Both the position numbers and the translations under genes were made by a program. Below, in pieces: positions 1 to 5,605 of a DNA stretch of 6,858 nt. Within the stretch, counting starts at the first letter, position 1. Every line of letters begins with the position of its first letter. The DNA comes from JBIKLM01 sp044375105 (GTDB lineage: Bacteria > Planctomycetota > UBA1135 > GCA-002686595). The DNA is taken from positions 1-6,858 of the forward strand of contig JBILNK010000210.1 in assembly GCA_044375105.1 (NCBI GenBank), in the 5' to 3' direction. Under the pieces are notes generated by a model. The model did no database searches and was not told the origin of the DNA. It saw nothing but the letters and a program-made list of their open reading frames with translations.

Positions 1-1
1 C

Positions 2-220
2 CTGGCCAGCAGCCCGCGCCGCGGCGCGATCGACCTGACGCCCGCGGGCCGCAACCTGGCGCAGCGCTGCGCCGCGCGCCACGGCATCGTGCTGCGCTTC
101 CTGCGCGCCCTGGGCCTCGACGAAGCCAGCGCCCAACTCGACGCCGAAGGCATCGAACACCACGTGGGCCCGCGCACGCTCGAGCTGTTCGAGCGCTTCG
201 CCGAGCGCGAAGGCGGCTGA
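2..220 (+). CDS. mntR: Manganese-responsive repressor MntR (DtxR family), C-terminal part
   Basis: Partial gene: 72 codons are visible, running off the left edge and ending at TGA 218-220. It begins near the end of the DNA-binding domain with the family motif DLTPAGRNLAQR, continues into the dimerisation helix ARHGIVLRFLRALGL, and then shows DAEGIEHHVG. In Bacillus subtilis MntR the Mn ligands in this region are His77, Glu99, Glu102 and His103. Here His27, Glu49, Glu52 and His53 of the fragment have exactly the same spacing, so all four ligands appear intact. The protein ends shortly after this domain with no SH3-like third domain, as in short MntR proteins and unlike DtxR/IdeR. It should bind DNA as a Mn-loaded dimer and repress Mn uptake. 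It lies 459 bp upstream of a Mn-type importer in the same orientation, which makes that operon its probable target. The N-terminal winged helix is outside the window. Confidence 0.9.
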   Translation: MASSPRRGAIDLTPAGRNLAQRCAARHGIVLRFLRALGLDEASAQLDAEGIEHHVGPRTLELFERFAEREGG

Positions 221-299
221 AGCGGGGCGGCGCCGCGGCCGTCCCGGGGCCAGCGCCCGGGGAGCGCCCCAGAATCGGCCCGGCTCCGGGCGCAGGGCC

Positions 300-350
300 G
301 CCACGGATCCGCGTGCGCCACGGATCCGCGTGCGCCACGGATCTGCGCAA
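300..350. repeat. 17-bp tandem repeat, three copies
   Basis: The unit GCCACGGATCCGCGTGC occurs at 300-316 and again, identically, at 317-333. A third copy at 334-350 keeps the first ten bases (GCCACGGATC) and then diverges into TGCGCAA. Each unit carries the palindrome CGGATCCG. The third copy runs straight into the left arm of the hairpin at 343-367. It could be a protein-binding array in the importer's upstream region or simple replication slippage; nothing here decides between them. Confidence 0.7.
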
Positions 351-367
351 GACGGGTGCTTGCGCAG
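343..367. promoter_or_regulatory. Perfect 9-bp inverted repeat in the importer leader
   Basis: CTGCGCAAG (343-351) is the exact reverse complement of CTTGCGCAG (359-367), around a 7-base loop ACGGGTG. Neither strand has a T-tract after it, so it is not a classical intrinsic terminator. It could be a regulator dyad, an RNA stem in a long leader, or a Rho-associated 3' end for mntR. The stem is seen directly; its role is not known. Confidence 0.5.
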
Positions 368-663
368 CCGAGGCTGCCCCACGCGGCCAGCAGCCGCAGC
401 GCGGGCCTTGGATCCAGCGGGCGCCAGGGCACTCTGGGCTCCTGCCCCGGCGCGGTCTGCATCCGAGGCCAGGGGGCGCGGTCAGGGCCGCGCCTGGGCA
501 GCCCGGCGGAAGGCCGCCGTCCGCTGGCCGCCGTCCAAACGAGCAGGCCCGGTGCGTCCTGCGCAGCCCCATGGAGGCTCGCCGACCGGGCCGGTCTGGC
601 CCCAGCGCCCCAGCGCCCCGGCCCTGCCCCCGGACATCCAAATCTTTCCCTGGACTGGATCCC

Positions 664-668
664 GGAGG
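664..668 (+). promoter_or_regulatory. Shine-Dalgarno GGAGG deciding the importer start
   Basis: GGAGG ends 11 bases before ATG 680-682. It is the only good ribosome-binding sequence near the three in-frame ATGs at 680, 689 and 704, so it favours 680. The spacing is at the long end of the usual range, and the later ATGs cannot be excluded. Confidence 0.5.
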
Positions 669-675
669 CCTCTCG

Positions 676-712
676 GGCTATGGTAGCCATGACTACCGTA
701 GCCATGGCTACC
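676..712. promoter_or_regulatory. Candidate MntR operator: interlocked TAGCC/GGCTA half-site array
   Basis: Five half-sites alternate in orientation: GGCTA (676-680), TAGCC (684-688), GACTA (691-695, one mismatch), TAGCC (699-703) and GGCTA (706-710), with starts every 7 or 8 bases. Seen another way, a 15-bp unit is repeated in tandem (683-697 and 698-712, 14 of 15 identical), and bases 698-711 form a perfect 14-bp palindrome GTAGCCATGGCTAC. From memory, the enterobacterial MntR box has a TAGC half and a GCTA half about four bases apart, which the dyad here reproduces (TAGC-CATG-GCTA). Together with mntR upstream and a Mn-type importer downstream, this supports an MntR operator. The array overlaps the likely start codon, and TATGGT at 679-684 could be a weak -10 element inside it. 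Confidence 0.55.
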
Positions 713-1837
713 GATCGCCCCCCCCAGCACGACCGCGCCGCCCGCAGCCCGGGGCTGCGTTCTGCCGCCGGTTTGGCCGGCGCGCTGCTTTCGCTGCTGG
801 GCCTGCTGTCCTGCGGGGCTTCCTCGCGGCCGAGCCCCGACTCGGCCTCGGGCGCGGCTGCGGGCGGCCCGCGGGTGCTGGCCACGGTGACCATGCTGGC
901 GGACGGGGCGACGGCGCTGCTCGGCGAAAGCGGGCGGGTCGACGTGCTGATCGGGCCCGGGGTCGACCCGCACCTCTACCGCCCGACCCGCGACGACATG
1001 GGGCGGCTCCTGGAGGCGGATCTGGTCCTTTCCGTGGGCCTGCACCTCGAAGCCAACCTGGAGGGCAGCCTCGAGCGTCTGGCGGCGGACGCGCAGGAGC
1101 CGGCGCGCTTGTGGCAGCTCGGCTCGGCCCTCGAACCCGCGGCGCTGCTCGGCACGCCGGTCGGCGCCCAGGGCCTCGAGAGCCACGATCCCCACGTCTG
1201 GATGGACCTGCCCCTGTGGTCAAAGGGCATCGCTGGCCTGGCGCGCGAACTGGGCCGGCGCTGGCCCGCGCAAGCGGATGGGATCGAGGCGCGCGCCGCG
1301 GCCTACCGGGCCGAGCTCGAGCGCCTCGACGGCTACCTGGCCGCCTGCATCGCGTCGATCCCGCCCGAGCGCCGGGTGCTGATCACGGCCCACGACGCGT
1401 TCCGTTACTTCGGGCGCCGCTACGGGCTGGATGTGCGCGGATTGCAAGGGCTCTCGACCGAATCGGAAGCCGGCCTCAAGGAATTGGCCGAGCTGGTGGA
1501 GCTGATCGTCGAGCGCCGCATCCCGGCCGTGTTCGTGGAGAGTTCGGTGCCCGAGCAGGGCGTGCGCGCGCTGATCGCCGGAGCCGCCGAGCGCGGCTTC
1601 GAGGTGGCCCTCGGCGGGGTGCTGTATTCGGACGCCACCGGCCCCGCCGGATCCCCGGCGGGCACGCTGGTCGGCATGCTCGCCAGCAACGCCGAAACGA
1701 TCGCCCGCGGGCTCGGCGGCCAGCCGCCGGCCGGGGGCTTCCCGGCTTGGACCGGCGCGCCCAGTTCCGGCGCCGGAGCGCAGGCGGCTGCTCCCGCGGT
1801 TCGAGGCCCCGCGACCAGCCCGGAGAAACACCCATGA
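680..1837 (+). CDS. mntA: Manganese/metal ABC importer, substrate-binding lipoprotein (cluster A-I, MntA/SitA/PsaA-like)
   Basis: Extracytoplasmic metal-binding protein that delivers Mn(II) (possibly Fe or Zn) to the ABC permease. The 385-residue product starts with an Arg-containing n-region and a hydrophobic stretch (about 29-44) ending in lipobox LLSC with Cys45, so it should be a lipoprotein. Expected ligands are all present: His98 (VDPHLYRP), His172 (HDPHVWMD), Glu287 (VFVESSV) and Asp318 (LYSDATG). Glu rather than His at the third site, and no His-rich loop before the second, point to the Mn/Fe (PsaA/MntC) type rather than ZnuA. The family motif AHDAFRYF is at 237-244. The start is set by GGAGG upstream; ATG 704, eight codons in, is a good alternative. 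After the normal end of the fold (about 347) there is a Pro/Ala/Gly-rich tail of about 38 residues. It overlaps the ATPase gene by 4 nt. The function is firm; the metal is inferred from ligands and neighbours. Confidence 0.9.
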   Translation: MVAMTTVAMATDRPPQHDRAARSPGLRSAAGLAGALLSLLGLLSCGASSRPSPDSASGAAAGGPRVLATVTMLADGATALLGESGRVDVLIGPGVDPHLYRPTRDDMGRLLEADLVLSVGLHLEANLEGSLERLAADAQEPARLWQLGSALEPAALLGTPVGAQGLESHDPHVWMDLPLWSKGIAGLARELGRRWPAQADGIEARAAAYRAELERLDGYLAACIASIPPERRVLITAHDAFRYFGRRYGLDVRGLQGLSTESEAGLKELAELVELIVERRIPAVFVESSVPEQGVRALIAGAAERGFEVALGGVLYSDATGPAGSPAGTLVGMLASNAETIARGLGGQPPAGGFPAWTGAPSSGAGAQAAAPAVRGPATSPEKHP

Positions 1838-2598
1838 TCTGGCTGCAAAAAAGCAGCGCCGCAGCGGACCCGGCCCTGGCCGAGGTGCCGCTCAGCGTCG
1901 CGGGCTTGACCGCGGGGTACGGCGACCGGCCGGTATTCGCCGACCTGGACTTCAGCCTGCCGCGCGGCGAGCTGCTGGCGGTGATCGGCCCCAACGGCGC
2001 CGGCAAGAGCACGCTGCTCAAGTCCCTGCTCGGCCTGAGCCGGCCCTGGTCCGGCCGGGTGCGCTTCTTCGGCCGCCCCCTGGACCGGGCGCGGGCGCGC
2101 CTCAGCTACGTGCCCCAGCGCGAGGAAGTCGACTGGGAGTATCCCGCCAGCGCCCGCGAGGTGGTCGAGATGGGGCGCTATCCGCGCGCGGGCCTGTGGC
2201 GCCGGCTCGATGCACAGGACCGTGCCGCGGTGGATGCGGCCCTGGCCCGGGTCGGGCTCGAGCGCCAAGCGGATGCGCCCATCGGACGCCTCTCCGGCGG
2301 CCAGCAGCAGCGCGTGTTCCTGGCCCGCGCCCTGTGCAGCGGCGCCGAGCTGTTCCTCCTGGACGAGCCCTTCGCCGGCCTCGACGCGAAGAGCGAAGCG
2401 GACCTGCAGCGCCTGCTGGCGGAGCTGGTCGCCGAAGGGCGCTCGGCCCTCGTCGTGCACCACGACCTGGGCACGGTCGCCGCGCGCTTCCACCGCGCCC
2501 TGCTGCTCGGCGGCGGCGCCCCGCGCCTCGGACCGGTGGCCGAGGTGCTCGCGCCCGAGCTGCTCGAGCAGGCCTACGGGGCGCGCCCCTCCGCCTGA
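1834..2598 (+). CDS. mntB: Manganese/metal ABC importer, ATP-binding protein
   Basis: Cytoplasmic ATPase powering the importer. The 254 residues hold the full set of ABC motifs: Walker A GPNGAGKST (52-60), Q-loop Gln95 (YVPQREEVDWEYP, typical of metal-chelate ABC-3 systems), signature LSGGQQQR (153-160), Walker B LFLLDEP (173-179), D-loop AGLD (181-184) and switch His210 (VVHHDL). The start is ATG 1834, which overlaps the preceding stop as ATGA and has GGAGA at 1822-1826 at good spacing. The reading frame stays open far upstream (to about 313) only because of high GC; that extension lies across the binding-protein gene and is not part of this protein. Length and motif order are normal for the MntB/SitB/TroB group. 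Confidence 0.95.
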   Translation: MIWLQKSSAAADPALAEVPLSVAGLTAGYGDRPVFADLDFSLPRGELLAVIGPNGAGKSTLLKSLLGLSRPWSGRVRFFGRPLDRARARLSYVPQREEVDWEYPASAREVVEMGRYPRAGLWRRLDAQDRAAVDAALARVGLERQADAPIGRLSGGQQQRVFLARALCSGAELFLLDEPFAGLDAKSEADLQRLLAELVAEGRSALVVHHDLGTVAARFHRALLLGGGAPRLGPVAEVLAPELLEQAYGARPSA

Positions 2599-2616
2599 GT
2601 TCGGCGGCGCTGCGAC

Positions 2617-3555
2617 TTGGACTTCGAGCTGCTCTGGCGCGCGCTGCGGCTGGACGCCGGTCCGAACCATGCCTGGGTGGCCTGCGCCCTGGCGCTCTTG
2701 GGCGCTGCTGCGGGGCAGGTCGGCAGCTTCGCGCTGCTGCGCCGGCGGGCCCTGCTGGTCGACGTGCTCGGCCACGCCACCCTGCCCGGCGTGGCTGCGG
2801 CTTTCCTGCTGGCCCTCGCGCTCGGACACGAGCCGCGCTCCCTGGCCTGGCTCTGGCCGGGCGGGGCCCTGAGCGCGGCCCTGGCGGCCTGGGCGGCGGA
2901 CCGCTTGCTGGCGCGCACGCGGCTCGAACCGGACGCGGTGCTCGGGGCGGTCCTGGCCGCCAGCTTCGGCCTGGGGCTGCTGCTGCTCTCCCACATCCAA
3001 GCCCTGCCGGGCGCCGCCAGCGCCGGACTCGACCGCCTGCTGTTCGGTCAGGCAGCGGCCCTGCAGCGCGGCGACGCCCTGGCCATGCTGGCGCTGACGC
3101 TGCTGGCCGGCCTGTGCGCCAGCCTGTACGGCCGGCGTCTGCGCACCCTGGCCTTCGATCCCGGCTTCGCCCGCCTGGCCGGCTTCGGGCCCGAGGGCCT
3201 CGATCGCCTGCTGCACGGGCTGCTGGGCCTGGTGGCGCTGGCGGCCTTGCCGGCCGTGGGCGCCGTGCTGGCCGTGGCGCTGGTGGTGTTGCCCGCCGCC
3301 ACCGCCCGGCTGTGGAGCGATTCGGCCCGGCGCTTGAGCGCGATCGCCATCGGGATCGGCGCGGGCGCCGGGTACCTGGGGGCGGCCCTGTCGCGCGCCG
3401 CGCCCAAGCTCAGCACGGGCCCCCTGCTCGTGTGTCTGCTCGGTGCCGCGTTCGCCGCAAGCCTCTTGCTGGCGCCGCGCCACGGGCTGTTCTGGCGCGG
3501 CCTGCGGCGCCGCACGGCCCTTCAGCGCTGGCGCGCCCAGCGCGCGACCCCATGA
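2617..3555 (+). CDS. mntC: Manganese/metal ABC importer, ABC-3 permease (first of two)
   Basis: Inner-membrane channel subunit of 312 residues, mostly Leu/Ala/Gly-rich hydrophobic segments consistent with about eight or nine transmembrane helices. Family landmarks are GSFALLRRRALLVDVLGHATLPGV near the N-terminus (about 36-59), FDPGFARLAG in the middle, VLAVALVVLPAATARL (the coupling region facing the ATPase), and a closing LSTGPLLVCLLGAAF segment before a basic cytoplasmic tail. The start is unusual: the ATPase stop is in the same frame, and the only sensible initiation codon after it is TTG 2617, giving an 18-nt gap. The resulting N-terminus (MDFELLWRALRL) matches the family. No strong Shine-Dalgarno precedes it, so translation may be coupled to the upstream gene. 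Confidence 0.92.
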   Translation: MDFELLWRALRLDAGPNHAWVACALALLGAAAGQVGSFALLRRRALLVDVLGHATLPGVAAAFLLALALGHEPRSLAWLWPGGALSAALAAWAADRLLARTRLEPDAVLGAVLAASFGLGLLLLSHIQALPGAASAGLDRLLFGQAAALQRGDALAMLALTLLAGLCASLYGRRLRTLAFDPGFARLAGFGPEGLDRLLHGLLGLVALAALPAVGAVLAVALVVLPAATARLWSDSARRLSAIAIGIGAGAGYLGAALSRAAPKLSTGPLLVCLLGAAFAASLLLAPRHGLFWRGLRRRTALQRWRAQRATP

Positions 3556-4472
3556 GCGCCCCGGACTGGTCGCGGCTGCTGTCCCTGGACCTGCCCGCGC
3601 TGCTTTGCGGCTCGGCCCTGGCCCTGGCCGGCAGCTCGGCGGGCACCCTGCTCGTGCTGCGCCGCCAGGGGCTGTTCGCCGACGGGCTGTCCCACGCCGT
3701 GCTGCCCGGCGTCGTGCTGGCCTATCTGTGGAGCGGCAGCCGCGCGCCCGGCGCGCTGCTCGTCGGCGGCCTCTGCGCCGGGCTGCTCCTGGCCGCGGCC
3801 ACGCGCGCCACGGCGCGCCGCGTGCCGCTGGATCCCTTGGCCGTGTTGGGCGCGCTCTATCCGCTGTTCTTCGCGCTCGGGCTCCTGCTGCTCGAGAGCC
3901 AGAGCGGCGGCGATCTGGACCTGGCCCCCAGCCACGTGCTGTTCGGCCAGCTCGAGCAGCTGGCCTGGCGGGCGCCAGCGGATCTCGCCGGTTGGCTGGA
4001 TCCCGACAGCTACCGGCGCCTGCCATGGCTGTTCTGGCAGAGCTTCCTGCTCTGCGGGGCCAGCCTGCTGTGGCTCGCACTGGCCGGCCGGGCCCTGTTC
4101 GTGGCGGGTTTCGATCCGGTCGGAGCCCGCTTGCTCGGGCTGCGGCCGGCGCTGTTCGAGAGCGTCACGCTGGTCGCCTGCGCCGCGATCGCCGTGGGTC
4201 TGTTCCAGGTGGGCGGGGTCGTGCTGGCCCTGACCCTGCTGCTCGTGCCCGCCGCCTGCGCGCGCCTGCTGACCGACCGCTACCGGGTGCAATTCCGCCT
4301 GGCCGCCCTGCTCGGGATCGCGCTGGTCTGGGCCGGCTACGGCCTGGCCGTGTTCCTGCTGCCGGCCCTGCTCGGCACGCAGAGCCTGTCCGCCGCCGGC
4401 GGGATCGCCAGTTCGGGCGGCGCGCTGCTGCTGCTGCTCTCCCGCGTCGGTCCGCGCCGCGCGCGGCGCTGA
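3552..4472 (+). CDS. mntD: Manganese/metal ABC importer, ABC-3 permease (second of two)
   Basis: Second membrane subunit, 306 residues, probably forming a heterodimer with the preceding permease as in MntCD, SitCD and TroCD. It shows the same landmarks: GTLLVLRRQGLFADGLSHAVLPGVV at about 29-53, VAGFDPVGARLLGL, VGGVVLALTLLLVPAACARL (coupling region) and a final hydrophobic helix ending in a basic tail. The start ATG 3552 overlaps the previous stop as ATGA, indicating translational coupling. A Gly/Asp-containing loop and a moderately long central insertion (about 110-170, including PDSYRRLPW) are family variation, not damage. It is the last gene of the operon; GC-rich hairpins follow. Confidence 0.93.
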   Translation: MSAPDWSRLLSLDLPALLCGSALALAGSSAGTLLVLRRQGLFADGLSHAVLPGVVLAYLWSGSRAPGALLVGGLCAGLLLAAATRATARRVPLDPLAVLGALYPLFFALGLLLLESQSGGDLDLAPSHVLFGQLEQLAWRAPADLAGWLDPDSYRRLPWLFWQSFLLCGASLLWLALAGRALFVAGFDPVGARLLGLRPALFESVTLVACAAIAVGLFQVGGVVLALTLLLVPAACARLLTDRYRVQFRLAALLGIALVWAGYGLAVFLLPALLGTQSLSAAGGIASSGGALLLLLSRVGPRRARR

Positions 4473-4501
4473 CCGGAGCGCCCGCGCGCCGAGCCGGCGT
4501 C

Positions 4502-4519
4502 GCAGGGCAGCGGCCCTGC
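4502..4519 (+). terminator. Hairpin after the importer operon
   Basis: GCAGGGC (4502-4508) pairs perfectly with GCCCTGC (4513-4519) around a 4-base loop, 29 bases after the last permease stop. It is followed by CCCTCCCC, not a T-tract. The position suits transcript termination or 3'-end protection, but the lack of U's makes intrinsic termination uncertain. Confidence 0.4.
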
Positions 4520-4536
4520 CCCTCCCCGGCCCTGCG

Positions 4537-4565
4537 GGGGGCCGTTCCCGGGCGGAGCGGCCCCC
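4537..4565. repeat. Second GC-rich inverted repeat between importer and sodA
   Basis: GGGGGCCG (4537-4544) pairs perfectly with CGGCCCCC (4558-4565) around a 13-base loop that itself contains CCCGGG. It may act with the hairpin at 4502-4519 to separate the importer operon from sodA. In DNA this GC-rich some chance pairing is expected. Confidence 0.35.
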
Positions 4566-4650
4566 GGGACCCCGCTCTGGGACCCGGCCGGCGAGCGCGG
4601 CAAAGCACCGGCCGAAGGGGGTCGATCGGGCCGGCGCCCGGTCGTACAAG

Positions 4651-4680
4651 CTGCGATCGAAAGCGGGCGCTGCGTACACT
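4651..4680 (+). promoter_or_regulatory. Possible sodA promoter
   Basis: TACACT (4675-4680) matches the -10 consensus at four of six bases, and CTGCGA (4651-4656) is a weak -35 match 18 bases upstream. This would place the transcript start about 40 bases before ATG 4725. It is the best candidate in a stretch with little AT. A near-palindrome, GATCGGGC with GCCCGGTC (4624-4643), lies just upstream and could be an operator. This is consensus matching only. Confidence 0.35.
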
Positions 4681-4724
4681 CGCCGGCCCCCCTCGACCCC
4701 CGCCCACGAGCCCCGAGCACCCCC

Positions 4725-5339
4725 ATGGCCCACGAACTCGCTCCCCTCCCCTACGCCCACGACGCGCTGGCCCCGACGATCAACAAGCGCACCATGGAGC
4801 TGCACCACGGCATGCACCATGCGGCTTACGTCAAGAACCTGAACGCGGCCCTCGAGAAGCACCCGGCCCTGTTCAACAAGTCCATCGACGAGCTGGTGCG
4901 CGACCTCGCCAGCGTGCCGGACGACATCCGCAACGCGGTGCGCAACAACGGCGGCGGCCACTGGAACCACAGCCTGTTCTGGACCTTGATGGGCCCGAAC
5001 AAGGGCGGCAACCCGAAGGGCGAGATCCAGAAGGCGATCGACTCGGTCTTCGGCAACTTCGAGCAGTTCAAGGAGAAGTTCAACGCCGCCGGCGCGGGCC
5101 AATTCGGGTCCGGCTGGGTCTGGCTGACCCTCTCGCCCCAAAAGCGCCTCGAGATCGTGGCCACCCCCAACCAGGACACGCCGATTTCCATGGGCCACCA
5201 GGTCGTGCTCGGCAACGACGTGTGGGAACACGCTTACTACCTGACCTACGAAAACCGCCGGCCCGAGTACCTGAAGGCCTGGTGGAACGTGGTCGACTGG
5301 GACGCGGTCGAAGCGCGCTTCCTCAAGCAACGCGGCTGA
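4725..5339 (+). CDS. sodA: Superoxide dismutase, Mn type
   Basis: Converts two superoxide ions to oxygen and hydrogen peroxide in the cytoplasm; no signal peptide is seen. The 204 residues are full length for the Fe/Mn family. Metal ligands are His27 (MELHHGMHH), His82 (NHSLFW), Asp165 and His169 (NDVWEHAYY). Metal type can be read from second-sphere residues: Mn enzymes have Gly in the GGH motif before the second His and Gln in the C-terminal domain, and here GGGH (76-79) and Gln150 (TPNQDTP) fit that pattern, whereas Fe enzymes place the Gln in the N-terminal domain. Cambialistic activity cannot be excluded. The start ATG 4725 gives the standard N-terminus (LPYAHDALAP); its Shine-Dalgarno is weak. 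It has its own upstream region of about 250 bp and follows a Mn importer, so the cofactor supply is encoded next door. Confidence 0.95.
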   Translation: MAHELAPLPYAHDALAPTINKRTMELHHGMHHAAYVKNLNAALEKHPALFNKSIDELVRDLASVPDDIRNAVRNNGGGHWNHSLFWTLMGPNKGGNPKGEIQKAIDSVFGNFEQFKEKFNAAGAGQFGSGWVWLTLSPQKRLEIVATPNQDTPISMGHQVVLGNDVWEHAYYLTYENRRPEYLKAWWNVVDWDAVEARFLKQRG

Positions 5340-5358
5340 TTTCCGCCGGAGTTCCTGA

Positions 5359-5391
5359 GCCTTGGGCTCGATCGCGGATCGAGCCCAAGGC
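5359..5391. terminator. Strong 15-bp perfect hairpin after sodA
   Basis: Bases 5359-5373 (GCCTTGGGCTCGATC) pair without mismatch with 5377-5391, leaving a 3-base GCG loop. It begins 20 bases after the sodA stop. There is only a short TT in the following bases, so it is an atypical intrinsic terminator, but its stability and position make transcript ending or 3'-end protection the likeliest role. No second full copy occurs in the window; the short palindrome CTTGGGTCCCAAG at 5575-5587 shares its CTTGGG/CCCAAG arms. Confidence 0.6.
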
Positions 5392-5605
5392 CGGTTGCAC
5401 GACCCGCCCGCGGCGCCCGCCACACCGCTGGTAGGCAGAGCCACCGATCTGCTCGGGCTGGGTCCGAGCCGCAAGCCCAGCACGCCAAAGTCCTGTGGGC
5501 AGCCGATCGGCGGCCGCGGAGGCCGCGATCCTCGCTGCGCCCGATCCCAGCCTCTGGCGGTCAACCGCCCTGGCCTTGGGTCCCAAGATTCTCGAAGATC
5601 GTGCC

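Larger units (their letters stand above)
221..679. other. Long noncoding leader between mntR and the importer operon
   Basis: No convincing gene lies in these 459 bases. Several frames stay open only because stop codons are rare at this GC content, and their translations are Pro/Arg/Gly/Ala-rich with no recognisable fold. The stretch holds GC-rich self-complementary sequence just after the mntR stop (about 242-260), a 17-bp tandem repeat (300-350), a perfect 9-bp hairpin (343-367), a slightly less GC-rich patch at about 637-655, a GGAGG at 664-668 and the start of a half-site array (676 onward). I could not identify a yybP-ykoY manganese riboswitch or any other known RNA by eye. Confidence 0.5.

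Noticed and set aside
242..260. CCCGGG-containing inverted repeat as a terminator for mntR
   Set aside because: The arms pair over only about six bases, there is no T-tract, and CCCGGG self-complementarity is common in DNA of this composition.
300..350. CRISPR-like short tandem repeats
   Set aside because: The units are contiguous without spacers, only 17 bp long and three in number.
356..679. Upstream GTG start extending the binding protein by 108 residues
   Set aside because: The extension has noncoding-like composition and would bury the lipoprotein signal peptide inside the protein. ATG 680 (or 704) gives a normal signal.
313..1833. Possible long N-terminal fusion to the ABC ATPase (same open frame)
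   Set aside because: The extension lies over the binding-protein gene in another frame and is Arg/Pro/Gly-rich. The ATPase is full length from ATG 1834 with a good ribosome site.
1420..4080. An 886-codon open frame on the minus strand across the importer operon
   Set aside because: It is antisense to four well-supported genes, is composed mainly of Ala/Gly/Arg/Gln/Pro, and shows no fold or motif. Long antisense frames are expected at this GC content.
3522..5564. A 680-codon minus-strand open frame spanning the second permease and sodA
   Set aside because: It crosses two confident plus-strand genes and an intergenic region with hairpins, and its translation is low in complexity with no recognisable domain.
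5495..5605. Earlier start for the SenB-like glycosyltransferase
   Set aside because: The extra 37 residues do not resemble the family N-terminus, whose first strand starts just after ATG 5606.
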